DNA of 64,000 nt from assembly GCA_017541885.1 (NCBI GenBank), contig JAFXYF010000015.1, forward strand, positions 1-64,000. The letters run 5' to 3'. A program made the position numbers and the translations under genes. The notes beneath the pieces were generated by a model. The model saw only the letters and a program-made list of their open reading frames with translations, had not been told where the DNA came from and searched no databases. Each line of letters opens with the position of its first letter. The stretch's first letter is position 1. The stretch is from Bacilli bacterium. GTDB taxonomy: Bacteria; Bacillota_I; Bacilli_A; RF39; UBA660. Shown here piece after piece: positions 1-7,906 of the stretch.

Positions 1-1428
1 GATTTAGGAGATAAGTTTGATACAAGTAATGTAACAAATATGTATCAAATGTTTTATAGGACTGGATACAATAGTTTAGTTTTTACACTTGATTTAGGAG
101 ATAAGTTTGATACAGGAAATGTAACAAATATGTATAATACATTTGGTTATGCTGGATATAGTAGTCCTGTTTATACACTGAATTTAGGTGATAAATTTGA
201 TACAAGTAATGTAACTAATATGGCATGTTTGTTTTATGCAAATGGTTATTCAAGTAATGTTTTTCAATTAGACTTAGGTGATAAGTTCGATACAAGTAAT
301 GTAACTAATATGAGTGGATTATTTGATTATACTGGTTATAGGAATTCTTCATTTACACTAGATTTAGGTGATAAGTTTGATACAAGTAACGTAACAAGTA
401 TGGCTCAGATGTTTTGGTATACTGGATGTAATAGTCAAATATTTACTTTGGATTTAGGTGATAAGTTTGATACTAGTAATGTTACTAGTATGTATGCAAT
501 GTTTGAGTATACTGGTTCAAAATGTCCAGTATTTACATTAGATTTAGGAGATAAGTTCGATACCAGTAATGTAACTGATATGCAGCAAATGTTTGATGAA
601 ACTGGCAAAAATAGTTTGGTGTTTACACTAGATTTAGGAGATAAATTTGATACAAGTAAAGTTACAAATATGGGGAATATGTTTTCTGAGGCAGGTTATA
701 AGAGTACAGTATTTACAATTAATTTAGGTAATAAATTTGATACAAGTAATGTAACTAATATGAGTAGTACATTTGCATATATGGGACATGATAGTACAGT
801 ACTTACATTAGATTTAGGGGATAAGTTTGATACAAGTAGTGTGAAAAGTATGTTTTGTTTATTTGGTGGAGTAGGTTATAGTAATCCAAACTTTACATTA
901 AACTTAGGAGATAAGTTTGATACAAGCAATGTTACTAGTATGCATCAAATGTTTGATGAAACAGGTTTTAGTAGTACTATCTTTACCTTAGATTTAGGAA
1001 ACAAATTTGATACTAGTATAGTGACAAATATGAATAGTATGTTTAAAAATACCGGACATGATAGTACTATATTTACTCTGAATCTAGGAAATAAATTTGA
1101 TACAAGTAGAGTTACTGATATGAGGTGTATGTTTTATAGAACCGCTTATAGTAATCCAAACTTTACTTTAAGTTTTGGAAATATGTTTAATACAAGTAGT
1201 GTAACTATAATGAATGGAATGTTTAATCAAATAGCATATACTAATAATGGTTTTGAATTAGATTTAACTTCATTTGATTTTAGCAGTGTTACGGATTATT
1301 CTAGTATTTTTGGTGGATTTAAAGCGACTCAGAAAATTTATGTTAAAGATGCTAATGATCAGGCATGGATTATTAATAATGCTGGTAATAGTAATTTAAC
1401 TACAAGTAATGTATTAATTAGAACATAA
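1..1428 (+). CDS. BspA-like (DUF285) surface repeat protein, 5' end missing
   Basis: The reading frame is open from base 1, so the gene starts upstream of the window; 475 residues are visible. It consists of a perfect 90-bp (30-residue) tandem repeat with units starting at 1, 91, 181 and so on to 1171, plus a degenerate last unit at 1261. The unit core is LGDKFDTSNVTNM followed by MF and a TGY-like turn, the hallmark of BspA-like/DUF285 leucine-rich-type repeats found in secreted adhesins of gut and oral bacteria. The C-terminal cap (KIYVKDANDQAW..., ending NVLIRT) is nearly identical to that of the next gene, so the two are tandem paralogs. No LPXTG motif or C-terminal membrane segment is seen. 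The function is inferred as cell-surface binding; the ligand is unknown. Confidence 0.85.
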   Translation, partial: DLGDKFDTSNVTNMYQMFYRTGYNSLVFTLDLGDKFDTGNVTNMYNTFGYAGYSSPVYTLNLGDKFDTSNVTNMACLFYANGYSSNVFQLDLGDKFDTSNVTNMSGLFDYTGYRNSSFTLDLGDKFDTSNVTSMAQMFWYTGCNSQIFTLDLGDKFDTSNVTSMYAMFEYTGSKCPVFTLDLGDKFDTSNVTDMQQMFDETGKNSLVFTLDLGDKFDTSKVTNMGNMFSEAGYKSTVFTINLGNKFDTSNVTNMSSTFAYMGHDSTVLTLDLGDKFDTSSVKSMFCLFGGVGYSNPNFTLNLGDKFDTSNVTSMHQMFDETGFSSTIFTLDLGNKFDTSIVTNMNSMFKNTGHDSTIFTLNLGNKFDTSRVTDMRCMFYRTAYSNPNFTLSFGNMFNTSSVTIMNGMFNQIAYTNNGFELDLTSFDFSSVTDYSSIFGGFKATQKIYVKDANDQAWIINNAGNSNLTTSNVLIRT

Positions 1429-1456
1429 AAAAAGAACTTTTTTGGTTCTTTTTTTA
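1429..1456 (+). terminator. Rho-independent terminator after the first BspA-like gene
   Basis: An AAAAAGAAC/GTTCTTTTT hairpin followed by a T-tract begins directly after the stop codon and ends about 50 bp before the next start codon. Confidence 0.75.
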
Positions 1457-1507
1457 TTGAAGAAGTATTGTAAAAATATTATAATTAATATAATAGGAGA
1501 TATTGTA

Positions 1508-3910
1508 ATGAGGACTAGAAGTAGAAGAAGATTTAATAATAAAAAATATAGAATCTTTGCCATTCTAGTTTTTGTGTTGTTCTTAGGAATTGGTTATTCT
1601 ACTCTTGGAAGTGAATTAAGTATTTCTGGTAGAATTAATGTTGCTAGATTAAAAGAACCAATTATAAGAGCAACTTCATATGATGATACTACTGCATTTA
1701 GATATGTTGCATATAGATTTAATATTAAAACAATTACTTTAGATGATGAGATTAATCCGCCTTCTGGAGTAGTTAATTCGTGGGATATAAGTGAAGCTAG
1801 AAATGGAAATGTAATGGCTTATATTACTACAAATCAAGATGATAATACAATGTATGATTTATATATCCAAGGTGATGGACATTTATATGCTAATGAAGAT
1901 AGTAATTATTTGTTTGCGAAGCTTCGTGGAGTTGATGTAATAAATGGAATTGATAAATTAGATACTTCAAGGGTAACTAATATGGATCACATGTTTTATG
2001 AAACTGGATTTAATAGTACAATTTTTACTTTAGATTTAGGAGACAATTTTGATACTGGTAGTGTTACTAATATGCAGTATATGTTTTATAATGCTGGTTA
2101 TACTTCTCCTGCTTTTACTCTAGATTTAGGGAGCAATTTTGATACAAGTAATGTAACTACAATGGCTTATATGTTTTATCATACTGGTTACAATAGCACT
2201 ACTTTTACTTTGGATTTGGGAGATGGTTTTGATACTGGCAATGTTACTACTATGATAGATATGTTTGATGGTGTCGGGGCAAATAGTTCAGTATTTACTT
2301 TGAATTTGGGAGATAAATTTGATACAAGTAAAGTAACAAACATGCAGAATATGTTTAGAAGCGTTGGCTATGGAAGTCAATCGTTCACACTTAATTTAGG
2401 TAATAAATTCGATACAAGTAGTGTTACAACTATGAATGCCATGTTTGCCTATACTGGGTATAGCGGGTCTTCTTTTACTATAGATTTGGGAGATAAATTT
2501 GATACGAGTAATGTTAAAAACATGCAGGATATGTTTCAACGTATTGGAGATAATAGTACAATTTTTACTTTAGACTTGGGAGATAAGTTTGATACAAGCA
2601 GTGTAACAAATATGAGTAATATGTTTTATGGTACTGGTTATTCAAATAATAGCTTCATTCTGGACTTGGGAGATAAATTTGATACAAGCAATGTTACAGA
2701 TATGAGCTCTATGTTTCAAGAAACGGGTTATAATAGTTCATCCTTTACTTTGAACTTAGGAAACAATTTCAATACATATAATGTAATAAATATGAATAGT
2801 ATGTTTTATAGAACTGGTTATAAAAGCCTAATATTTACTTTGGATTTAGAAGAAAAATATGATACAAGCAAAGTAACCAACATGAGTAAAATGTTTTATC
2901 AAACTGGATTTAATAGTACAATTTTTACTTTGGATTTAGGAGACAATTTTGATACAAGTAGTGTAATTAATATGAGTAGTATGTTCTATACAACAGGCTT
3001 CTATAGTAATATTATTACATTAGATTTAGGAAATAAATTTAATACTAGTAGTGTAACTGATATGAATAATATGTTTTATCGTACTGGATATTCAGGCACT
3101 AGTTTTACTTTAAATTTAGGTAACAACTTTGATACAAGTAATGTAACAAATATGGCTAATATGTTTCAGGAGACTGGAAGTTATAGCACTACTTTTACAT
3201 TAGATTTAAAAGATAAATTTGATACAGGAAAAGTAACAAATATGAAAAACATGTTTCGGCAAACAAGTGATGATAATCCTAATTTTACTATAAATTTAGG
3301 TTCAAATTTTGATACAAAAAATGTGACAAACATGAATGGCATGTTTTGTAGGACTGGTTATTCTAGTACGATATTCACTCTTGACTTGGGGAACGAGTTC
3401 GATACTGGAAATGTAACAGATATGGCTAAAATGTTTGATAATCTTGGATTTAGTAATACAACGTTTACATTGAATTTAGGAAATAAATTTGATACAAGTA
3501 ATGTTACTGATATGCAGCAAATGTTTGATGAAACTGGCAAAAATAGTTTGGTGTTTACACTAGATTTAGGAGATAAATTTGATACAAGTAATGTGACAAA
3601 TATGAATGGCATGTTTTATAAAGCTGGCCAGAATAGTACAGTGTTTAGTTTAGACTTGGGAGATAAATTTGATACAAGTAATGTTACAAACATGAATCAA
3701 ATGTTTTATGATACTGGAAATAGTAATGCTTCTTTTGAAATTGATTTAACCACTTTCGATTTTAGTAATGTTACTAATTATTCTAATATCTTTCAAGGAT
3801 GGAATACTACTAATAAGATTTATGTTAAGAATGCTTCAGATCAGAGTTGGATTATTAATAATAGTGGTAATAGTAATTTGACTACAAGTAATGTTTTGAT
3901 TAGAACATAA
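1508..3910 (+). CDS. BspA-like (DUF285) surface repeat protein, complete
   Basis: This is an 800-residue protein. I start it at ATG 1508 because AGGAGA lies 8 bp upstream; the frame extends back to TTG 1442, but that codon lies inside the preceding terminator. The N-terminus is basic (RTRSRRR), followed by one hydrophobic segment at about residues 15-35 and then LSISGRINV, a secretion/anchor region common in Bacilli surface proteins. A non-repetitive domain (about 40-170) precedes 20 units of the 90-bp repeat, in phase from 2033 to 3743 with the last unit degenerate. The C-terminal cap matches the upstream paralog. It is probably a membrane-tethered surface adhesin. Neighbouring repeats differ mostly at non-core positions, but some units are near-identical (see findings), which suggests ongoing repeat exchange. 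Confidence 0.88.
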   Translation: MRTRSRRRFNNKKYRIFAILVFVLFLGIGYSTLGSELSISGRINVARLKEPIIRATSYDDTTAFRYVAYRFNIKTITLDDEINPPSGVVNSWDISEARNGNVMAYITTNQDDNTMYDLYIQGDGHLYANEDSNYLFAKLRGVDVINGIDKLDTSRVTNMDHMFYETGFNSTIFTLDLGDNFDTGSVTNMQYMFYNAGYTSPAFTLDLGSNFDTSNVTTMAYMFYHTGYNSTTFTLDLGDGFDTGNVTTMIDMFDGVGANSSVFTLNLGDKFDTSKVTNMQNMFRSVGYGSQSFTLNLGNKFDTSSVTTMNAMFAYTGYSGSSFTIDLGDKFDTSNVKNMQDMFQRIGDNSTIFTLDLGDKFDTSSVTNMSNMFYGTGYSNNSFILDLGDKFDTSNVTDMSSMFQETGYNSSSFTLNLGNNFNTYNVINMNSMFYRTGYKSLIFTLDLEEKYDTSKVTNMSKMFYQTGFNSTIFTLDLGDNFDTSSVINMSSMFYTTGFYSNIITLDLGNKFNTSSVTDMNNMFYRTGYSGTSFTLNLGNNFDTSNVTNMANMFQETGSYSTTFTLDLKDKFDTGKVTNMKNMFRQTSDDNPNFTINLGSNFDTKNVTNMNGMFCRTGYSSTIFTLDLGNEFDTGNVTDMAKMFDNLGFSNTTFTLNLGNKFDTSNVTDMQQMFDETGKNSLVFTLDLGDKFDTSNVTNMNGMFYKAGQNSTVFSLDLGDKFDTSNVTNMNQMFYDTGNSNASFEIDLTTFDFSNVTNYSNIFQGWNTTNKIYVKNASDQSWIINNSGNSNLTTSNVLIRT
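2033..3832 (+). repeat. 90-bp in-frame tandem repeat array (20 units)
   Basis: Units recur exactly every 90 bp with no spacer, and the reading frame stays open throughout. The core is gatttaggagataaatttg followed by atacaagtaatgt. The last unit (3743) is degenerate. The same array occupies 1-1350 in the upstream paralog. This is a coding repeat, not CRISPR. Confidence 0.92.
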
Positions 3911-3938
3911 AAAAAGAATCAATTGTTTGATTCTTTTT
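3910..3938. terminator. Bidirectional terminator between convergent genes
   Basis: The stem AAGAATCAA/TTGATTCTT is flanked by an A-run and a T-run, so it can terminate both the + strand BspA-like gene and the - strand regulator whose stop codon abuts it. Confidence 0.75.
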
Positions 3939-4574
3939 TTAATAGTGTAGAGTTATTCTATTTCCATTTGCTTCGATGAAGCCTTCTTCTTTTAGATATT
4001 TTAATTCTCTTGTCATTGCACTTCTATCTACTGAGAGGTAACTTGCTAGTTCTGTGTATGATAGGGGAATCTTTATTTTTTTAGATCCATCTCCTGTTTT
4101 TTGATCAATATATTTAAAATAAGCTAGAAGCTTATCTCTTGTAGTTCTTTTTGTTAATAATTCTACTCTTATATTTCTTGTGTTTAATTGTTCTGTTAAA
4201 AGACGTATTAAGTTTTTTACAAAGATAATGTAATAATCATTTTTTATTATTTCATTGTTTGTTATTTGATCATACTCGATAAAAGTAATGGCAGTATCTT
4301 CTTTAGTAATACAGGTTACTCCTTCTGCTTTAATAGATGATGTTAGTGTTCCAAAGACTTCTCCTTCTTCTAACTCTTCAATTACTGTTTTATTTCCTTC
4401 ATAATCAGTATGAACTAATTCTATTGATCCATAATCTATTAGAGCAATGAAATCGTCTCGGTTTACATTTGACAAGACGTTTACATCTTTCTTAAATTTT
4501 TGAGTATTAGCTCTTAGAATTTTCTTTAATTTCAACATATTATTTTCAGAAATATTTTCGAAAAGTTTTGCCAT
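3939..4574 (-). CDS. Crp/Fnr-family transcriptional regulator
   Basis: This is a 211-residue protein with the two-domain Crp/Fnr layout: an N-terminal cyclic-nucleotide-binding-like beta barrel (about 20-115, with EELEEGEVFGTL in the position of the family's roll-and-glycine segment) and a C-terminal winged helix (about 150-205) whose recognition region reads SYTELASYLSVDRSAMTREL. Only one cysteine is visible, so it lacks the cluster cysteines of classical FNR; the signal it senses cannot be told. It is transcribed divergently from nrdD, and a perfect palindrome (4612-4633) overlaps its own -35 (TTGCAA, 17 bp, TATAAT). Autoregulation and control of nrdDG-dut are therefore likely, but this is inference from position. 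Confidence 0.85.
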   Translation of the reverse strand: MAKLFENISENNMLKLKKILRANTQKFKKDVNVLSNVNRDDFIALIDYGSIELVHTDYEGNKTVIEELEEGEVFGTLTSSIKAEGVTCITKEDTAITFIEYDQITNNEIIKNDYYIIFVKNLIRLLTEQLNTRNIRVELLTKRTTRDKLLAYFKYIDQKTGDGSKKIKIPLSYTELASYLSVDRSAMTRELKYLKEEGFIEANGNRITLHY

Positions 4575-4611
4575 TTTTTATCACCCTAAAAAAATTATAA
4601 CAAAAAATGTA

Positions 4612-4633
4612 AAGTGTTGCAAATGCAACACTT
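4612..4633. promoter_or_regulatory. Perfect 22-bp palindrome, likely operator of the divergent regulator/nrdD promoters
   Basis: AAGTGTTGCA-AA-TGCAACACTT is a perfect 10-bp inverted repeat with a 2-bp centre. On the - strand its TTGCAA is the -35 of the regulator gene, 17 bp from TATAAT. On the + strand an extended -10 (TGGTATATT, 4650-4658) for nrdD lies downstream. The inner core TTGCAAATGCAA recurs as its reverse complement at 41858-41869. It also resembles a terminator (hairpin plus TTTTTT), but no + strand gene lies between it and the terminator at 3910. Confidence 0.65.
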
Positions 4634-4696
4634 GTTTTTTAAGTTTGGTGGTATATTTAAGATGCGAATAAATTTAATAGAAAGAGGTCAAGGGCT

Positions 4697-6886
4697 ATGA
4701 AAGTAATCAAGAGAGATGGACATATGGTCGAATATATGCCATCTAAAATTGAAGAAGCCATCGAAAAAGCAAATTTGGAAGTGAATGAAGAAGATAGGGC
4801 TTCTTCAACACAAATCAAAAATATCATTAAGTATATTGAACATTTAGGTAAGAAAAGAATATTAGTCGAAGATATTCAAGATATTATCGAAATGAAACTT
4901 ATGAGTATTGGAAAGTTTGCTTTGGCAAAACACTATATTACTTATCGTTATACTAGAGAACTAGTTAGACGTAGTAATACTACTGATCAATCTATTAGAG
5001 AGTTAATAGATGGTGGTAGTGAATATTGGAATACCGAAAATTCTCACAAAGATGCGAAGGTAGTAACTACACAAAGAGACTATTTAGCGGGTATTACAAG
5101 TACCGATATAACAAAAAGGTTTTTGCTTCCTGAGGATATTGTGGAAGCTCATGAAGCAGGTATAATACACTTCCATGATGCAGATTATTATGCACAAAAT
5201 GCATTACATAACTGTGATCTTATCAACTTGGATGATATGTTACAAAATGGAACTAATATGAATGGAGTTATGATTGAAAAACCTCATAGATTTTTAACTG
5301 CTATGAGTATTGCAACTCAATTAATAACTGCAGTTACTTCTTCTCAATATGGAGGAGCAACAATTACTCTTACACATTTAGCTCCTTTTGTAAGACTAAG
5401 TCGTGAATATTATGAGAAACGTTATAAGAAACGTAAATTAACTAAAGAACAAATTGAAAAGTTTGTTGATGAAGATTTAAGAAAAGAAATTACTGATGGA
5501 GTACAAACTTTCCAATATCAAATAAATTCTTTAACTAATACAAATGGACAAGTTCCTTTCTTAAGTGTAAATATGTATATTGGTGAAACGGATGAATATA
5601 AAGAAGAACTTGCGATGATTATTGAAGAATTCTTAAAACAAAGAATTGAAGGTATGAAGAATGAGAATGGTGTATGGATTACACCAGCATTCCCTAAACT
5701 TTTATATGTCTTAGAAGAGGATAATATTAATCCTAAGGGTAAATATTATTACTTAACTAAATTAGCTGCACAATGTACAGCTAAGAGAATGGTTCCAGAT
5801 TATATTTCTGAAAAAGTAATGAGAGAATTAAAGAAGAATGAAAATGGTGAAGGAGACTGTTATCCTTGTATGGGATGTAGAAGTTTCTTAACACCTGATA
5901 GAACAATTCATTTAGGTAATATTGCGAAGGCTAAAAATTATGTTCCTGGAAAAGGAAAATATTATGGACGTTTTAATCAAGGAGTAGTTACATTAAATTT
6001 AGTAGATGTTGCTTTATCTAGTGATAAAGATATTAATGATTTCTGGAGAATTCTTGATGAAAGATTAGAAATATGTCATAGAGCATTACAATGTAGACAT
6101 AAACGTTTATCTAGAGTTACTAGTGATGTTGCCCCAATATTGTGGCAACATGGAGCACTTGCTCGTCTAGAGAAAGGAGAATCTATTCGTGAATTATTAC
6201 ATCATGGATATTCTACTATTTCTTTAGGTTATGCAGGACTTTATGAGTGTGTTAAATATATGACAGGACACTCTCATACTGATAATGGTAAAGGTAAAGA
6301 GTTTGGACTTCAAGTAATGCAAAAACTTAATGATGCATGTAAAGTATGGAAAGAAGCTGAAGACATTGATTATTCTGTTTATGGTACACCCATTGAGTCT
6401 ACTACTTATAAATTTGCTAAATGTTTAAGAGAAAGATTTGGTGTAATTAAAGGTATTACTGATAGAGATTATATTACTAATAGTTATCATGTACCAGTAT
6501 TTGAAGAGATTGATGCTTTTACTAAATTAAAATTAGAGAGTGAATTCCAAAGACTTAGTCCTGGAGGAGCAATATCTTATATTGAAACTGCTGATCTTAC
6601 TGGTAATATTGATTCTGTATTAGAAGTTATTAAATTTATATATGACAATATTATGTATGCAGAATTAAATACTAAATCTGATTATTGTCAGGTTTGTGGA
6701 TATGATGGAGAAATACTAATAGATGATAATCTAGAATGGTATTGTCCAAACTGTGGAAATAGAGATCAAACAAAGATGAATGTAGCTCGTCGTACTTGTG
6801 GATATATTGGAAATAATTTCTGGAATAAGGGAAGAACTCAAGAAATTAAAGAAAGAGTTATTCACTTAGATAATAAGGATCTATAA
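4697..6886 (+). CDS. nrdD: Anaerobic ribonucleoside-triphosphate reductase
   Basis: This class III glycyl-radical enzyme makes deoxyribonucleotides without oxygen. It has 729 residues, normal for the family. In order: an N-terminal ATP-cone (about 1-90, beginning MKVIKRDGHMVEY), the catalytic barrel with the cysteine motif CYPCMGCRSFL (Cys388, Cys391, Cys394), a C-terminal zinc ribbon (Cys664/Cys667 and Cys683/Cys686), and the glycyl-radical loop RRTCGYIGN with Gly702 as the expected radical site. The stop codon overlaps the start of nrdG, the activase. GAGGTC 8 bp upstream supports ATG 4697. It is probably controlled through the palindrome at 4612-4633 by the divergent Crp/Fnr-type regulator. 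Confidence 0.97.
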   Translation: MKVIKRDGHMVEYMPSKIEEAIEKANLEVNEEDRASSTQIKNIIKYIEHLGKKRILVEDIQDIIEMKLMSIGKFALAKHYITYRYTRELVRRSNTTDQSIRELIDGGSEYWNTENSHKDAKVVTTQRDYLAGITSTDITKRFLLPEDIVEAHEAGIIHFHDADYYAQNALHNCDLINLDDMLQNGTNMNGVMIEKPHRFLTAMSIATQLITAVTSSQYGGATITLTHLAPFVRLSREYYEKRYKKRKLTKEQIEKFVDEDLRKEITDGVQTFQYQINSLTNTNGQVPFLSVNMYIGETDEYKEELAMIIEEFLKQRIEGMKNENGVWITPAFPKLLYVLEEDNINPKGKYYYLTKLAAQCTAKRMVPDYISEKVMRELKKNENGEGDCYPCMGCRSFLTPDRTIHLGNIAKAKNYVPGKGKYYGRFNQGVVTLNLVDVALSSDKDINDFWRILDERLEICHRALQCRHKRLSRVTSDVAPILWQHGALARLEKGESIRELLHHGYSTISLGYAGLYECVKYMTGHSHTDNGKGKEFGLQVMQKLNDACKVWKEAEDIDYSVYGTPIESTTYKFAKCLRERFGVIKGITDRDYITNSYHVPVFEEIDAFTKLKLESEFQRLSPGGAISYIETADLTGNIDSVLEVIKFIYDNIMYAELNTKSDYCQVCGYDGEILIDDNLEWYCPNCGNRDQTKMNVARRTCGYIGNNFWNKGRTQEIKERVIHLDNKDL

Positions 6887-7380
6887 TGAGATACGCTAAG
6901 ATTCGTAAAATGGATATTGCGAATGGTCCTGGAGTTAGAGTTTCTATCTTTTTACAAGGATGTGCATTTCATTGTAAAGGATGTTTTAATCCTGAGACTT
7001 GGGATTTTGATGGTGGATTAGAACTTACTGATGATGTGATTTCTGAAGTGATAGAACTTTGTAGTCTTGATCATATTACTGGTTTATCTATTTTAGGAGG
7101 AGAACCAATGCATCCTAAAAATAGAGAAGCTACTTTAGAAATTGCGAAAAGATTTAAAGAAAAATATCCAAAGAAGAATATTTGGTGTTGGAGTGGATTC
7201 TTGTTTGATAGAGATTTAAAAGATTTGGAAGTATTAAAATATATTGATGTTTTAGTTGATGGTCAATTTGTCGAAGAAAAGAGAAATCCAAAACTTAAAT
7301 GGAGAGGATCATCTAATCAAAGAGTAATTGATGTTAAAAAAAGTTTAAAAAAAGGCGAAATAGTTTTATTTTGTGAATAG
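6886..7380 (+). CDS. nrdG: Anaerobic ribonucleotide reductase activating protein (radical SAM)
   Basis: This 164-residue radical-SAM activase generates the glycyl radical on NrdD using S-adenosylmethionine and a reduced 4Fe-4S cluster. The cluster motif CxxxCxxC is visible as Cys26, Cys30 and Cys33 (GCAFHCKGCFN). SILGGEPMHP carries the GGE motif that binds the SAM amino group. The start overlaps the nrdD stop by one base (TAATG), so translation is probably coupled. The length is typical of NrdG. Confidence 0.96.
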   Translation: MRYAKIRKMDIANGPGVRVSIFLQGCAFHCKGCFNPETWDFDGGLELTDDVISEVIELCSLDHITGLSILGGEPMHPKNREATLEIAKRFKEKYPKKNIWCWSGFLFDRDLKDLEVLKYIDVLVDGQFVEEKRNPKLKWRGSSNQRVIDVKKSLKKGEIVLFCE

Positions 7381-7388
7381 GTGAATAT

Positions 7389-7850
7389 ATGAGAAAAAGA
7401 GGATTTGAAGTTTGTAAAGGATTTGAAGATAAGAATATTAATTTACCTGTTAGAAAAACAGCTCATTCTGCAGGATATGATATAGAATGTGCAGAGGATA
7501 CTGTTATTCCTAAATTTGTTCCTGGAATTAATCCAACATTAATTCCTACAGGATTAAAAGCTTATATGGGTGATGATGAAGTATTATACTTATATAATCG
7601 TAGTTCTAATCCTAAGAAGAAGGGATTAATACTAGCTAATAGTGTTGGAGTAATAGATGCTGATTATTATGGTAATCCTGATAATGATGGACATATAATG
7701 TTTGCTTTTTACAATATTAAAGATGAAGATATTGTTATTAAAAAGGGAGAAGCAATTGGTCAGGGAGTATTTGCTCCATACTTAATTTGTGATGGAGATA
7801 ATGCTGTTGGAACTAGAGAAGGTGGATTTGGTTCTACTGACAAGCATTAA
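7389..7850 (+). CDS. dut: dUTP diphosphatase (trimeric dUTPase)
   Basis: This 153-residue enzyme converts dUTP to dUMP plus diphosphate, keeping uracil out of DNA and feeding dTMP synthesis. All five trimeric dUTPase motifs can be seen: AGYDIE (1), NRSSNPKKKG (2), NSVGVIDADYYG with the catalytic-region Asp and Tyr (3), GEAIGQGVF (4) and the C-terminal REGGFGSTD arm that closes over the substrate (5). It follows nrdG by 8 bp with AGGTGA in the gap, so nrdD-nrdG-dut form one dNTP-supply operon. Confidence 0.93.
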   Translation: MRKRGFEVCKGFEDKNINLPVRKTAHSAGYDIECAEDTVIPKFVPGINPTLIPTGLKAYMGDDEVLYLYNRSSNPKKKGLILANSVGVIDADYYGNPDNDGHIMFAFYNIKDEDIVIKKGEAIGQGVFAPYLICDGDNAVGTREGGFGSTDKH

Positions 7851-7852
7851 TT

Positions 7853-7881
7853 GCAATACAAATATTTTCATGCTATACTTT
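7853..7881 (+). promoter_or_regulatory. Promoter of the SH3 lipoprotein gene
   Basis: TTGCAA, a 17-bp spacer and TATACT (with the extended -10 TGc) lie in the short gap after dut. The start codon at 7907 with AAAGGGA follows at a normal distance. Confidence 0.7.
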
Positions 7882-7906
7882 ATATATGCTAGAAAGGGAT
7901 GTTTCT

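Noticed and set aside
3358-3612. Open frame on the - strand inside the second BspA-like gene
   Set aside because: Its sequence just reflects the repeat read backward, it has no start signals, and the + strand gene is certain.
1-3832. Regular 90-bp direct repeats resembling a repeat array
   Set aside because: They have no unique spacers, keep one reading frame and encode the BspA/DUF285 repeat, so they are coding repeats and not CRISPR or satellite DNA.
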